A stretch of 64,000 nt of DNA from CAVPPA01 sp050730755 (GCA_050730755.1 JBOHNR010000008.1:85265-149264), one strand, 5' to 3'; positions 37,980 through 46,191 are shown, counted from the stretch's first letter. The notes: generated by a model from the letters alone, not told the origin. Numbers and translations are program-made.

Positions 37980-38414
37980 TTAAGCAGTTGGACCAAATTC
38001 GGGCAGTATAAAATTATCGGTCGATATGTCTTTGGCAACCCGGGCAGCCTCGGCTATTAGTTGGTCTGGCGTCAGGGACGGAATATCTTCCCAGAAATCC
38101 TCACTCAAACCTAGATCTACCCGATCATCTTTGGCGGGCCCCGTGTAGCCGTGCTCACAAACTCTTTCAGCTAAGGCAGCCAATCTAATTTCTCGGCCAC
38201 GATGTACCAAAGCACCTAAAAGGTCATCATGGGTATGTCTTAAGAATCTCCGTTGATAGGTTAAAAAATATTCAGAATCTTCTTTGGCGCTTTGAATATC
38301 ACGATTTTTGAGAATCGTCCGAAGCTGGACATCGCTGCCGAGATGTTTATGTATCTGTTCAATATTGAATCTAGCTGGGCTGGGCTGAATTGGTCGTTTC
38401 TGCCATGTACTCAT
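37980..38414 (-). CDS. Hypothetical protein, 144 residues
   Basis: No family recognised. It is a soluble, charged, mostly helical protein with no Cys pair motif apart from single residues. A minus-strand TAGACT 6 bases before the ATG fits leaderless transcription and supports the start. It is convergent with aspS and divergent from the element-like region. Confidence 0.55.
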   Translation of the reverse strand: MSTWQKRPIQPSPARFNIEQIHKHLGSDVQLRTILKNRDIQSAKEDSEYFLTYQRRFLRHTHDDLLGALVHRGREIRLAALAERVCEHGYTGPAKDDRVDLGLSEDFWEDIPSLTPDQLIAEAARVAKDISTDNFILPEFGPTA

Positions 38415-38460
38415 AAATTTAGTCTACATCAGCTGTCAATAATCTTTCAAATAAGTTAAA

Positions 38461-38529
38461 CTTTTTGGCTGTCTAGGCAGCCTAAAAAGCCTCTAAATCG
38501 CAGGCTAATCAATGAATTGAAACCAGCCT
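38461..38529. repeat. Cluster of GGCTG/CAGCC inverted repeats
   Basis: CTTTTTGGCTG (38461-38471) faces CAGCC-T-AAAAAG (38478-38489). Further AGGCT (38502-38506) and CAGCCT (38524-38529) copies can pair with them in several ways. A very AT-rich tract follows (38590-38635). The 240-base gap lies before the replication-relaxation gene, so it may be an operator, or an origin of replication or transfer of a former element (inference). Confidence 0.45.
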
Positions 38530-38655
38530 ATGCAAATGTAGGTTAAAAAAGCAAAATTAATCTGTTATTTTTAATTTCTTTTCTACCTATCCTTTATATA
38601 TAATATATATACTTCATAAACTTACTTATATTAATGGTGGGATTAAGAGTCAATC

Positions 38656-39438
38656 ATGAAGACCATTCCCGTATATCGAAGACCATTAAATAAATCGCAA
38701 ATAAAACTTTTAAAAACACTTTATAGATTCCGTTTCGCTAGCAGTTACCAGATAGCTAAAAGTCAGGGTAGATCGGTCAGAGTTATTTATGATCGGTTAA
38801 AAGTACTTCGTGATCAAGAATTTATTGGTCAAAACTATGACAGTAGTTACCGGATTAAAGACAAACCAGCCAGTTATTATCTTAAATCTAAAGCTATCCG
38901 TAATTTAGCGTCGCAACCCGATACATCTAAGAAGGTGCTTAACAATATCTATCATGATAAAAATGCTTCTAAAGCCCATATTGACCATTGCCTGAGCCTC
39001 TTTACGATCTACCTTGAAATCCAGCGGCTCTATAAAAATCAGCTCCAGTTTTTTACCAAGAGTGAGCTCTCTGGTCAGCCAGATTTACCAGACTATTTGC
39101 CAGATGCCTTACTACGCCAAGCCGGCCGGAACGGTTATCCGGATGAAAATTACTTTCTTGATTACTATCAAGAATCCGTCCCTAATTTTCTACTCAGCCG
39201 GAAAATTAAAAATTACCTTTATTTTGTCAATATTGATTGGCTAAAACCAAAGCCGCCGACCATCTTAATGATCTGCCAGACAAAAATGATGAAAAGAAAG
39301 ATGATCGAAGTAGTTAAACGAGAACTCGATTTTTATTCCGCTGATATCAAATTTTTAGCTACTAGCTTATATGAACTCAAAAAGTGGCCAGATAAAAAAG
39401 AGACTTACTGGCAGGAAGTTGATAACGACTATAACTAA
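38656..39438 (+). CDS. Replication-relaxation-type winged-helix protein
   Basis: A 260-residue protein whose N-terminus (LNKSQIKLLKTLYRFRFASSYQIAKS, RVIYDRLKVLRDQEFIGQ) is a winged-helix domain. It is followed by an alpha/beta part (HIDHCLSLFTIYLEI, LPDYLPDALL) that resembles the 'replication-relaxation' family of plasmid and conjugative-element proteins. This family is thought to act with Rep or relaxase proteins. It is the only element-type gene visible here; no relaxase or integrase was found next to it. Confidence 0.65.
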   Translation: MKTIPVYRRPLNKSQIKLLKTLYRFRFASSYQIAKSQGRSVRVIYDRLKVLRDQEFIGQNYDSSYRIKDKPASYYLKSKAIRNLASQPDTSKKVLNNIYHDKNASKAHIDHCLSLFTIYLEIQRLYKNQLQFFTKSELSGQPDLPDYLPDALLRQAGRNGYPDENYFLDYYQESVPNFLLSRKIKNYLYFVNIDWLKPKPPTILMICQTKMMKRKMIEVVKRELDFYSADIKFLATSLYELKKWPDKKETYWQEVDNDYN

Positions 39439-39528
39439 CCAAATTTTTTAAAAAATAACTCTTTCTCGTATTTCGCTTTCCTTTTAGCTCATCAGCATAA
39501 GAAAATATTACTTATGGATACGAAAATC

Positions 39529-39627
39529 GATGACCTGGAGACTAAAAACTGCAAAAAGCAGTTAAAATCAAATCCAGGCCATCACCCCGGAGAGGTTTGG
39601 AACAATTATGTCCCTCTCCCCTCCGGG
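39529..39627. other. Two adjacent strong hairpins, possible structured RNA or DNA site
   Basis: Hairpin 1: GATGACCTGGA (39529-39539) pairs with TCCAGGCCATC (39573-39583), one mismatch, enclosing AACTGC/GCAGTT (39547-39563). Hairpin 2: CCCGGAG (39586-39592) pairs with CTCCGGG (39621-39627), with inner purine/pyrimidine pairing. A TGACCA/TGGTCA palindrome follows at 39640-39653. The region has no gene and separates the + strand gene from minus-strand small genes. It could be an ncRNA, an origin of transfer or an attC-like site. Confidence 0.45.
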
Positions 39628-39656
39628 AAAATGACTTTTTGACCACTTGGTCACTT

Positions 39657-40031
39657 TTAAGCGAGCCTTTTCAGCTGGAACCACTTACGGCCATCACCAC
39701 CCGGAAGAAGCCATTGGCCAATATGCATGACGATGCCTATTAGAGCACAACTCAGCCCAATTAAGCCGCCTAGAAGCGCTGCCGTAACTGACCATACCAT
39801 TAACTCGGCCAGCGGTCCCAACAGGAAGCTCCAACGCCTTGTTTTGAGGCTTACGTTCTTAGGGTCATAGGCCCAGCCCAAGCCAAGCGACCAAATTAGT
39901 CGTTTGCTGGAATGATGCAGCAGAGCTGAAACTGGTTTACCGCCGCCAGCTTTGAGAACCACGTAGTGGGTGCCCTCATGGACGATAGTAGCCAACAAAA
40001 GTATGACTAGCAGGACCCAGGTCGGATTCAT
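39657..40031 (-). CDS. Small membrane metalloprotease-like protein (HEGTH)
   Basis: A 124-residue protein with hydrophobic helices at about 3-20, 60-95 and 100-115. Helix 1 runs into H18-E-G-T-H22, the zincin HExxH motif placed as in site-2-protease or DUF3267-like proteins. Third metal ligands are not clear. A GGAG sequence precedes ATG by 8 bases. It is last in a run of small minus-strand genes. Protease activity is inferred from the motif alone. Confidence 0.6.
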   Translation of the reverse strand: MNPTWVLLVILLLATIVHEGTHYVVLKAGGGKPVSALLHHSSKRLIWSLGLGWAYDPKNVSLKTRRWSFLLGPLAELMVWSVTAALLGGLIGLSCALIGIVMHIGQWLLPGGDGRKWFQLKRLA

Positions 40032-40120
40032 GTTCCAAGCTCCGAGGTTATCATCTCAGCTTGGTCAGCCGGTCTGTTCACAGGTAACCTCCTTAAAGCC
40101 AAAAATTGGCAATTAACCTG

Positions 40121-40309
40121 TTAGCATCGCTCCATAAATGGAGTGCTAGCCAGCCATCTTTTAGCGCAATCTCGAGCGGCATTATCACTTCGGTGCTTAT
40201 GTTGACAGTGCCAAAGAGTGTGACCGCCTTCGGCAATCACCTGAGCCTGTCTGGTGTGCTTGGAAGAGGCATGGCGTGGTCTTGAGAGTATCTTAATCCT
40301 GACTATCAC
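40121..40309 (-). CDS. Small His/Cys-rich protein, 62 residues
   Basis: GTG start with a GGAGA ribosome site about 6 bases upstream. The second half (TLWHCQHKHRSDNAARDCAKRWL) has a C/H pattern that could bind zinc; the first half is basic. No family recognised. It sits within the element-like run between the HEGTH protein and a small membrane protein. Confidence 0.5.
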   Translation of the reverse strand: MIVRIKILSRPRHASSKHTRQAQVIAEGGHTLWHCQHKHRSDNAARDCAKRWLASTPFMERC

Positions 40310-40369
40310 CTTTTTCTCCGCTTGAAAGGCGGCTAACTGGAGTTCTATTTTTAGAACTTCACCAACAAA

Positions 40370-40582
40370 CTACGAAGTATCTTGAACTTCGCTGACTAGC
40401 CAGGCACAAAAAACCAAGCAGCAGACTGGAGCGATGGCTAGAATGACTAGAGCCAGCAAGCCTAGATTGATAGCAATTTGCTCGATTAAGCCTGACGACG
40501 TCCAAATTGCCAGCAAGAAAGCAATGCCCCAGGCAACGGCTGAGCCCACTAGGGCTGCGGCATAAGCCGGCAGGTAGTGCAA
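40370..40582 (-). CDS. Small two-helix membrane protein, 70 residues
   Basis: The sequence is almost wholly two transmembrane helices (about 7-28 and 36-63) with Cys-Cys in the second. The start is TTG (LHYLPAYAAAL) with a run of G just before it. No family recognised. Such tiny membrane proteins in a row are usual in conjugative or phage-like elements. Confidence 0.45.
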   Translation of the reverse strand: MHYLPAYAAALVGSAVAWGIAFLLAIWTSSGLIEQIAINLGLLALVILAIAPVCCLVFCAWLVSEVQDTS

Positions 40583-40695
40583 CCCCCAGTCGATTATCTT
40601 ATCGGCTTTTTAAAAAGACTCCTCCTTTTTCCATTCCCAGTATGCCTGCCTGGGCGGTGTCTCGCTCGGAACTTGGTGCACGGGGTCTCTCCTTT

Positions 40696-40998
40696 TTACA
40701 AATCGCTATTTTTATCCCTGTATTCTTTTAAATCAGCTAGGAAGCTTTCCCGCCACTTGGCATTGTCTCTTCGTTCTAAGACGGTTATTGGGAAGAAAAT
40801 CAGCAGCCAGACACTTAGTAGCAACAGGGCTGCTCCAATGGACCAAGCCAGGCTAAATTGGCTGGCTTTACCCCATTGGAGAAAGAAACCGGCGCCGAAG
40901 AAAAAAACCGTCAGACCAGTTGACAGTGAAACGGTTAGAACCAAGTCGCACTCTTTGACTGATAACTTCGACTTGTTGGGCAGAAGATACCTAAGCAC
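40696..40998 (-). CDS. Small two-helix membrane protein, ~100 residues
   Basis: I prefer the GTG at 40998, eight bases after AAGGAG, over a TTG two codons earlier. Two hydrophobic helices (about 20-42 and 50-74) are followed by a charged tail rich in K, D and E. No family recognised. It is part of the run of tiny membrane proteins at 39.7-41.3 kb. Confidence 0.5.
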   Translation of the reverse strand: MLRYLLPNKSKLSVKECDLVLTVSLSTGLTVFFFGAGFFLQWGKASQFSLAWSIGAALLLLSVWLLIFFPITVLERRDNAKWRESFLADLKEYRDKNSDL

Positions 40999-41040
40999 AA
41001 CCAATTCTCCTTATTTTATGATCTATCAGTTAACAGTTGG

Positions 41041-41250
41041 TCACATAGAACTCAGGGAAGTTGCTGACCATATCCTGACTGACAAGGTACCTATTGCTAC
41101 CAGGGCAGCGAAGATAGAAGTCATCATCAGATCGAACGATTGATGGGAATTAATCGTCACAGCAGTTGTGATGAAGTAACAAAAGACGAGACAGAAGTCG
41201 ACTAAAATTGTTCGGCGCCTTTTCTCCCTAGATTTATTGCTGGCCCTCAA
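41041..41250 (-). CDS. Small two-helix membrane protein, 69 residues
   Basis: TTG start preceded by AAGGAG at about 9 bases. A very basic N-terminus (MRASNKSREKRRRT) is followed by two helices (about 16-33 and 42-62). It is the first gene of the minus-strand run. No family recognised. Confidence 0.45.
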   Translation of the reverse strand: MRASNKSREKRRRTILVDFCLVFCYFITTAVTINSHQSFDLMMTSIFAALVAIGTLSVRIWSATSLSSM

Positions 41251-41598
41251 GGCGCTAACTCCTTTTGATCAGGTTAATAGTCCAATTCCCCAAGATGAGG
41301 AGCCAACCGACAAGTAGCTATCTATCAGGCTCGCTTCTCACCTTGAGATTGATCTTAGTGGTCAATAAATTGTCAAAGTACCTTGGAGATAAAGACCTAC
41401 CTCAACAAAGTAGGCCTATTTTAACATCAACTATGCTGTATATCAATTTTAGCTGGACTTTTCAACCCTTTTATGGTAATAATTAATTACTCTATAGGGA
41501 GTATTCCTAGCAATCGTTAGGTGGCTAAAGACGTCAGTTTTTAGTAACAGCGGTCCGGAGCTTGAACCGAGACATTTGACAAGGGGGACTGGTGTCCT
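41251..41598. other. Gene-free stretch at edge of element-like region
   Basis: No frame on either strand resembles a protein and I see no RNA gene. An inverted pair near 41390-41425 (AGACCTAC...GTAGGCCT) is the only local structure. It may hold promoters for the genes on either side. Confidence 0.3.
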
Positions 41599-41940
41599 AT
41601 GACTAGGTCGGTTTCGATCATTGGCGGTGGTGATAAATTTACTCTGCTGGCACAAATGGGGTATCAATGCCAGTTTTCTACCGAGCGTCGTCCAGGTTTT
41701 CCATTACAAGTAACTCCTGCCAATGCGCCGGAAGAAACTTGCTGGGTCAAGGCACAGATCGATTCGATCAAACCTCTTAGCGAAGAGGAATCGAAAATCA
41801 CTGGTTTCATCGAACGGGAACGCTCAATGCCTAAGTGGCTTCAAGAGCTTTTTCCAGCGGCTCACCCAAAGATGTTCCATTTTAGAGGATTATATAACAC
41901 ACGCCTCCGAAAGGGTCAATTCGGCGAAGAGCTGAACTAA
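41599..41940 (+). CDS. Hypothetical protein, 113 residues
   Basis: No family recognised. The ATG is preceded by AGGGGGA about 12 bases upstream. It is a soluble basic protein with two Cys, and a C-terminal half (PKWLQELFPAAHPKMFHFRGLYNTRLRKG) that looks helical and positively charged. It is immediately followed by a strong GC hairpin. It belongs to the element-like region by position. Confidence 0.5.
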   Translation: MTRSVSIIGGGDKFTLLAQMGYQCQFSTERRPGFPLQVTPANAPEETCWVKAQIDSIKPLSEEESKITGFIERERSMPKWLQELFPAAHPKMFHFRGLYNTRLRKGQFGEELN

Positions 41941-41947
41941 TAACCTA

Positions 41948-41983
41948 GGGGGGCGATGTTGATGCCTAATCGCATCGCCCCCC
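41948..41983. repeat. Perfect 11-bp GC-rich hairpin
   Basis: GGGGGGCGATG (41948-41958) pairs perfectly with CATCGCCCCCC (41973-41983) around a 14-base loop. There is no T-run after it, so it is not a standard intrinsic terminator. It may protect a 3' RNA end or mark an element border. Confidence 0.5.
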
Positions 41984-42108
41984 AACCCTCAACACCTATC
42001 TCTCCTTGTCAAAAACTTATCAATTAGACCCAAAAGGTCTTGAAGATATTCAGCAAAAGTATTTTAGTGACTAATCTTATACTTTCGGAGCGTGCTAAGC
42101 TAATAGGT

Positions 42109-42378
42109 ATGGAACCAACTAATCCCTCTGAGGGGCAGCCAACTGAAAAGCCGATCACACCAGTTATGGATGTCGTTGCTCCTCAACCCCTGGAAGCGAC
42201 TAAAGCCCCAGTTAAAGACGAAGCCCAGCAGACTCCCAAGAACACCAAAAAACCTAGTGTCGCTAAACCACCGAAACAGCCAGGTAGCGGCGTTGGCTTA
42301 GCTATCTCAGCGACCGTTATAATTGTGCTCGGCCTAGCCGCTCTGATGGTCTACGCCTATTTGAAAACCAAAAATTAA
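42109..42378 (+). CDS. Small Pro-rich protein with C-terminal transmembrane helix
   Basis: ATG 42109 (89 residues) is preferred to a TTG 23 codons upstream. The first ~60 residues are disordered and rich in P, K, T and Q. A single helix (VGLAISATVIIVLGLAALMVYAYL) ends in KTKN. It is a tail-anchored type protein with no known family. The Sua5-like gene begins 5 bases after its stop, so the pair is co-transcribed. Confidence 0.5.
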   Translation: MEPTNPSEGQPTEKPITPVMDVVAPQPLEATKAPVKDEAQQTPKNTKKPSVAKPPKQPGSGVGLAISATVIIVLGLAALMVYAYLKTKN

Positions 42379-42383
42379 ACATT

Positions 42384-42950
42384 ATGTTTAGCCAGGCCAA
42401 AGAACTGCTTGAGCATCCCGGCTCGATTGGTGTTATGCCGACTGACACGGTTTACGGTGTAGTTGCTCGGGCCACTGATAAAGTAGCCGTTGAGCGGTTG
42501 TATCAGTTAAAAAAACGTGATCATAAACCTGGCACGATTATTGCCGCCGATATCGAACAGTTGGTCAGTTTGGACCTTAAACGCCGCTATCTGAAGGCCG
42601 TTGAGCAGTTCTGGCCAGGCAGCATTAGTGTCGTTATTTCTTGTGGCTCGGCAGAGTTAGAATATTTGCACCTTGGCTTATCGTCTTTAGCAGTTCGTAT
42701 ACCAGCCGATGAAGAATTACACCAATTACTTAACCAAACCGGACCATTACTAACTAGCAGTGCCAATACGCCAGGTGATCCAACCGCTAATACGGTAGCT
42801 GAAGCTAAACGCTATTTGGGTAACAGAGTCGATTTTTATGAAGACGGTGGTGACCTATCCGGCCGACAGCCTTCAACCCTGATCCGGATGGTTGATGATG
42901 CTGTTGAAGTTTTACGCCAAGGCGCTGGACCAAAACTAGATTTATCTTAA
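42384..42950 (+). CDS. L-threonylcarbamoyladenylate synthase (Sua5/YrdC family)
   Basis: A 188-residue YrdC domain with the family blocks GVMPTDTVYGVVARATD, KKRDHKPGTIIAAD, WPGSISVVIS, LAVRIPAD and LLTSSANTPGDPTANT. It makes threonylcarbamoyl-AMP from Thr, bicarbonate and ATP, the first step of t6A37 tRNA modification. No C-terminal Sua5 domain is present, as in TsaC. TsaB, TsaD and TsaE are not in the window. Confidence 0.9.
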   Translation: MFSQAKELLEHPGSIGVMPTDTVYGVVARATDKVAVERLYQLKKRDHKPGTIIAADIEQLVSLDLKRRYLKAVEQFWPGSISVVISCGSAELEYLHLGLSSLAVRIPADEELHQLLNQTGPLLTSSANTPGDPTANTVAEAKRYLGNRVDFYEDGGDLSGRQPSTLIRMVDDAVEVLRQGAGPKLDLS

Positions 42951-43033
42951 TCCGATAATTCAATTGCTTCTAAGTCATGATTACTGACGCCAAGTTGTTC
43001 CAAAATCAAAGATGTGTCTTGGATTTTGAAGGA

Positions 43034-44335
43034 TTATCCAGCTTGAAATTCCCGTCTTAACCATTCGTCCAGACTAGATCCACCACCCCCAGCCATGCCG
43101 ACAACCATCGCCCCATCGGCTAAATTTTTTTGGATAACTTTTTTTAAACTATTATCAAGCTGCGCCGGTTCGGCTAGAGCTGGATCAGCTAAACGGCCAA
43201 TTAACTCAGCCGGTGGCATAATTCGTTGGCTCGGATCCTCCCGCGCCAGATAGCTCGGCAGCCAGTAAACTTTAGCAGCGCCAGTAAAGCAGTCTTTATA
43301 GTCGTCGATAATAAAATGTTGGCGCCGGTTAGTCAGTGGCTCGTAAATAATAACGACCGCTTGATTTTTAAGCTTGGCTATTTCTAGGGCTACACCCAAG
43401 CCACCTCTAATTTTTTCCGGTGTGTGAGCGTAATCGCTATATAACCCAGGTACAATTTCTTCCATCCGCCGCTGCAAACCCGGAAAATGGTTATTCAGCT
43501 CGATCAACTTATCCAACGGCTGGTTAGTGATAGCCGAAACAGCCTTTAGGGCCAGCCAGCCGTCCAGCCGGTTAGTCGGTCCGACTAACTTAAGATTCGA
43601 TAGGACCGGATCATGGCTGTCTAATATCTTAAGTTTAGCCGACGAACTATCAAGGCCTAAGTACTGGGCATCTTGGTCCCAGATGAAAGTCTGTTGGCTG
43701 CTACCAATAAAATCAACGAAGGCCGTCTGGTAATCAACCTGGGTCGGAAAGATTTCATGGTGGTCCCAGGTTACCCCGGAAATTAAGCTAATATAGGGCG
43801 CAAAAGCCAAAAAATTACGGTCAAACTCGTCGGCTTCATAAATAAAATACTGTGAATTTTGATCGTAGCTGCCCATATCGCCGAACTCGATTTTAGCGCC
43901 AACTGAATAGCTGATTGGCAGCCCAAGTTGCTTAAAAAGCCAAATCACCATCGCCGTGGTGGTTGTTTTACCGTGGGTGCCAGCGATGGCCACCAGCTTT
44001 AGTTTTTTTTGTTCCAAGATGAAATTCAGTAGCTCATCCCGTTTGGAGATCTTAATACCTTGATCACGGCAGTAGGTAAGCTCCGGCGGGTTAGGGTTTT
44101 CTAGGGTAAGGGCTGAAGTATAGACAAACCAGTCAATTGGACGATCCTTATGGATATTAGCAATTTGATCCCGAGTCTGACCGATATGAATATCGGAAAG
44201 TCCGTGTTTGATCAAATAATCAATATAGCCTGATGTTTGCTTATCCGAGCCGGAAACGTTAAAGCCAGCTTCTTTAGAGATTAAAGCCAGTGGTCCAATC
44301 GCTGTGCCACCGATGCCGGAGAAGAAGATATGCAT
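43034..44335 (-). CDS. murC: Mur ligase, MurC-like UDP-N-acetylmuramate--L-alanine ligase
   Basis: A 433-residue Mur ligase with the three domains in order: Rossmann-like N-domain (FFSGIGGTAIGPLALI), central ATPase with P-loop AIAGTHGKTTTTAMV, and the EADEFDRNFL and WDHHEIFP blocks, then the C-domain (YSDYAHTPEKIRGGL). The start and the GIGG motif match MurC better than MurD, E or F. Mpl, which uses the tripeptide, is a possible alternative because the EADE segment differs slightly from MurC. It acts in cytoplasmic peptidoglycan precursor synthesis. Confidence 0.78.
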   Translation of the reverse strand: MHIFFSGIGGTAIGPLALISKEAGFNVSGSDKQTSGYIDYLIKHGLSDIHIGQTRDQIANIHKDRPIDWFVYTSALTLENPNPPELTYCRDQGIKISKRDELLNFILEQKKLKLVAIAGTHGKTTTTAMVIWLFKQLGLPISYSVGAKIEFGDMGSYDQNSQYFIYEADEFDRNFLAFAPYISLISGVTWDHHEIFPTQVDYQTAFVDFIGSSQQTFIWDQDAQYLGLDSSSAKLKILDSHDPVLSNLKLVGPTNRLDGWLALKAVSAITNQPLDKLIELNNHFPGLQRRMEEIVPGLYSDYAHTPEKIRGGLGVALEIAKLKNQAVVIIYEPLTNRRQHFIIDDYKDCFTGAAKVYWLPSYLAREDPSQRIMPPAELIGRLADPALAEPAQLDNSLKKVIQKNLADGAMVVGMAGGGGSSLDEWLRREFQAG

Positions 44336-44377
44336 GAACTTAAGTATATAGAATGCGGATTGATTAAAAAGTATCGG

Positions 44378-44383
44378 TATAAT
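44378..44383 (+). promoter_or_regulatory. -10 element for a leaderless gene
   Basis: TATAAT ends 8 bases before ATG 44392. No Shine-Dalgarno sequence is present. The intergenic gap is only 56 bases, with murC divergent. Confidence 0.55.
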
Positions 44384-44391
44384 TAGGGCTT

Positions 44392-44994
44392 ATGGACTGG
44401 GTAGACAGAAAAACCCTAAGCGATCGGCTGAAAGAACTCAAGCCCTGGTATTTGCTGGTCATTACCTTGGTTGCCGGAATCGTTTGTATCGTTGCTCTAA
44501 GAGCCAATAACCTAGAAATGGTTAGTTTACGCAATCAGGTTTACAGTGCCGATAAAAACAACGGTGATGTCATTAAAGCACTCCAAAACCTGCAAGTTTA
44601 TGTGAACTCGCACATGAACACTGATTTATCAACTGGCCCGAACGCTCCCTATCCACCGATCCAACTTGAGTATTCCTACGACCGGGCCGTTGAAGCGACC
44701 GGTTCGACAGCTAACTCCGATAATACCCAACTTTACACCAATGCCCAAAATTATTGCCAGTCGCTTGACCCAACAGACTTCTCCGGTCACAACCGGGTGC
44801 CCTGTATTCAGCAGTATGTTGAAAGTCACGGTGTTAAACTGCCGAATATTCCAGTTATCCTGTACGAGTTTGATTTTATCAGCCCGGCTTTGTCGCCGGA
44901 TCTAGCCGGCTGGAGCCTAGTTGTGACGATCGTCAGTTTTTTGTCATTTGCCGTTCTTTGGTCATGGCAGCGCCTAACGGACCATCGCCACTAG
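44392..44994 (+). CDS. Two-helix membrane protein with extracytoplasmic Cys-pair domain
   Basis: A 200-residue protein with helices at about 20-40 and 170-190 and a ~125-residue outer domain. Two Cys (NYCQSLDP and VPCIQQY) may form a disulfide. It has no recognised family. The arrangement resembles small envelope scaffold proteins. It is divergent from murC. Confidence 0.6.
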   Translation: MDWVDRKTLSDRLKELKPWYLLVITLVAGIVCIVALRANNLEMVSLRNQVYSADKNNGDVIKALQNLQVYVNSHMNTDLSTGPNAPYPPIQLEYSYDRAVEATGSTANSDNTQLYTNAQNYCQSLDPTDFSGHNRVPCIQQYVESHGVKLPNIPVILYEFDFISPALSPDLAGWSLVVTIVSFLSFAVLWSWQRLTDHRH

Positions 44995-45043
44995 GAGCTA
45001 GACGTTGCCTAACTGTTCTTAAAGACGCTCCCTTTTAGTTAAA

Positions 45044-45670
45044 TTATTTGCTAGTTGTGTTTTGAAGCGTACTTGAGTTAGTATCCGGTGCTTGGGTTTG
45101 AGTACAAGTCTGACCGTTCGGATGAGCTTTGTTGAACTGGGCGACCGCTTCAGCTACCTGGCCGGACGGCTGTAGGTTCTCCCAGAAGGTAACTTCACTA
45201 TTATTTATTATCATCTGGTCATATGGCTTATGCAGTTCACAACCGAGCTTAACCAAAGTCACGTTTTGGTTAGCTGACGAAGTTGTAGTGGTTGTACTAC
45301 TACTGTTTGTCTGGAGGTAAAAAACATTGGTTAAAACGACATACTGATTATTCATAGCCTGAATATTACCAAAATAGACTTGACCAGTATTCAGGAAAAT
45401 AGCTTGGAGCTTTGAGGTGTTGATATAGCTAGCCTGCGAATTCGGCGATGAGGTGAAGATCAGCCAAGCAACTGTAGCAACTAGAAGGGCAACCACGAAA
45501 AGCAGTAAGTTTGTGCCAATCCGGCTCCACCGACCAAAAAGATCAGGCTTCATTTTACCGCCATGCCTAGCTTCAGCTTTATCTCGGCTGCTAGGTAAGT
45601 CGACTGAATCGGGTGGTGGCGCAACACGAGACGGCGGTTGGTTTGGTGTCACACGATTGATAAAATCCAT
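45044..45670 (-). CDS. Membrane-anchored protein of unknown function
   Basis: A 208-residue protein with a Pro-rich charged N-terminus, one helix (about 51-70) and an outer domain (KLQAIFLNTGQVYFGNIQAMNNQYVVLTNVFYLQ). That pattern of short beta strands is found in CPR hypothetical proteins of this type. Two Cys (LGCELHKP and GQTCTQT) are present. The tail is rich in T, S, N and Q. It is convergent with 44392-44994. Function unknown. Confidence 0.6.
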   Translation of the reverse strand: MDFINRVTPNQPPSRVAPPPDSVDLPSSRDKAEARHGGKMKPDLFGRWSRIGTNLLLFVVALLVATVAWLIFTSSPNSQASYINTSKLQAIFLNTGQVYFGNIQAMNNQYVVLTNVFYLQTNSSSTTTTTSSANQNVTLVKLGCELHKPYDQMIINNSEVTFWENLQPSGQVAEAVAQFNKAHPNGQTCTQTQAPDTNSSTLQNTTSK

Positions 45671-45915
45671 AAATATAATTTCTCCACTCTTTTAAAGGTT
45701 TATGCTTAGTGATCAGATTTCAGTGTAGTACAACAGCTTTGGTGAAGCAAGATGGTTATGCTAGGGCCAAACAAATGTTGCTAAAAATATATGTTTTAGT
45801 AACAGAGGTCAAAAGGGGTTATAAGTCATAAAAGTTAGGATAATTGCTTGACAAGTGAAAAGCCAACAGAGTATTTTTAGGATACCAACTAATTACAAGA
45901 GAGGGAGATGCAGAG

Positions 45916-46110
45916 ATGGCATACAAGCACACTAATTCAAAGGGTGTAACTTACTACTTAAACTCAAAGGACGTTACGCTCCGTGGTGGCAAAAGGCAGA
46001 CGATTTACTACTTCAGTAAAGACCAGCGCCCAGAAGCAGCTGAGTTACCAGCCGGTTTCATGGTCAACGAGAACCCACGCAACGGTTTTCTAACTGTCAA
46101 GCGCAAATAA
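45916..46110 (+). CDS. Small basic protein, 64 residues
   Basis: A complete small gene with a GAGGGAGA ribosome site before ATG and its own terminator. The product (AYKHTNSKGVTYYLNSKDV, LRGGKRQTIYYFSKDQRP) is basic and beta-rich, reminiscent of small proteins common in CPR genomes, and may bind nucleic acid. A TTGACA at 45849 with a weak -10 about 18 bases on may drive it. It has a true leader, unlike most genes here. Function unknown. Confidence 0.65.
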   Translation: MAYKHTNSKGVTYYLNSKDVTLRGGKRQTIYYFSKDQRPEAAELPAGFMVNENPRNGFLTVKRK

Positions 46111-46134
46111 ATAAGTAGAAAACTAAAGGTGAAA

Positions 46135-46164
46135 TGCCCGGCTAATTAAAAGTCGGGTATTTTT
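46135..46164 (+). terminator. Intrinsic terminator of the 64-residue gene
   Basis: CCCGGC (46137-46142) pairs with GTCGGG (46152-46157), one G-T, followed by TATTTTT. It separates the small gene from the ABC transporter operon. Confidence 0.7.
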
Positions 46165-46185
46165 GTGTCCGTTCCTTTAACTCTG

Positions 46186-46191
46186 TATAAT
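46186..46191 (+). promoter_or_regulatory. -10 element of the ABC/dus operon
   Basis: TATAAT with 10 bases to ATG 46202, giving a leader of at most a few bases and no Shine-Dalgarno sequence. Confidence 0.5.

Noticed and set aside
38461..38489. Bidirectional terminator
   Set aside because: The T-run is before the hairpin and the A-run after it on the + strand, the reverse of what either direction needs.
40577..41143. A 188-codon + strand frame across the small membrane genes
   Set aside because: The minus-strand frames have hydrophobic helices and ribosome sites. This one has Arg/Ser/Leu shadow composition and no such start.
41948..41983. Intrinsic terminator
   Set aside because: The stem is perfect but no T-run follows on either strand.
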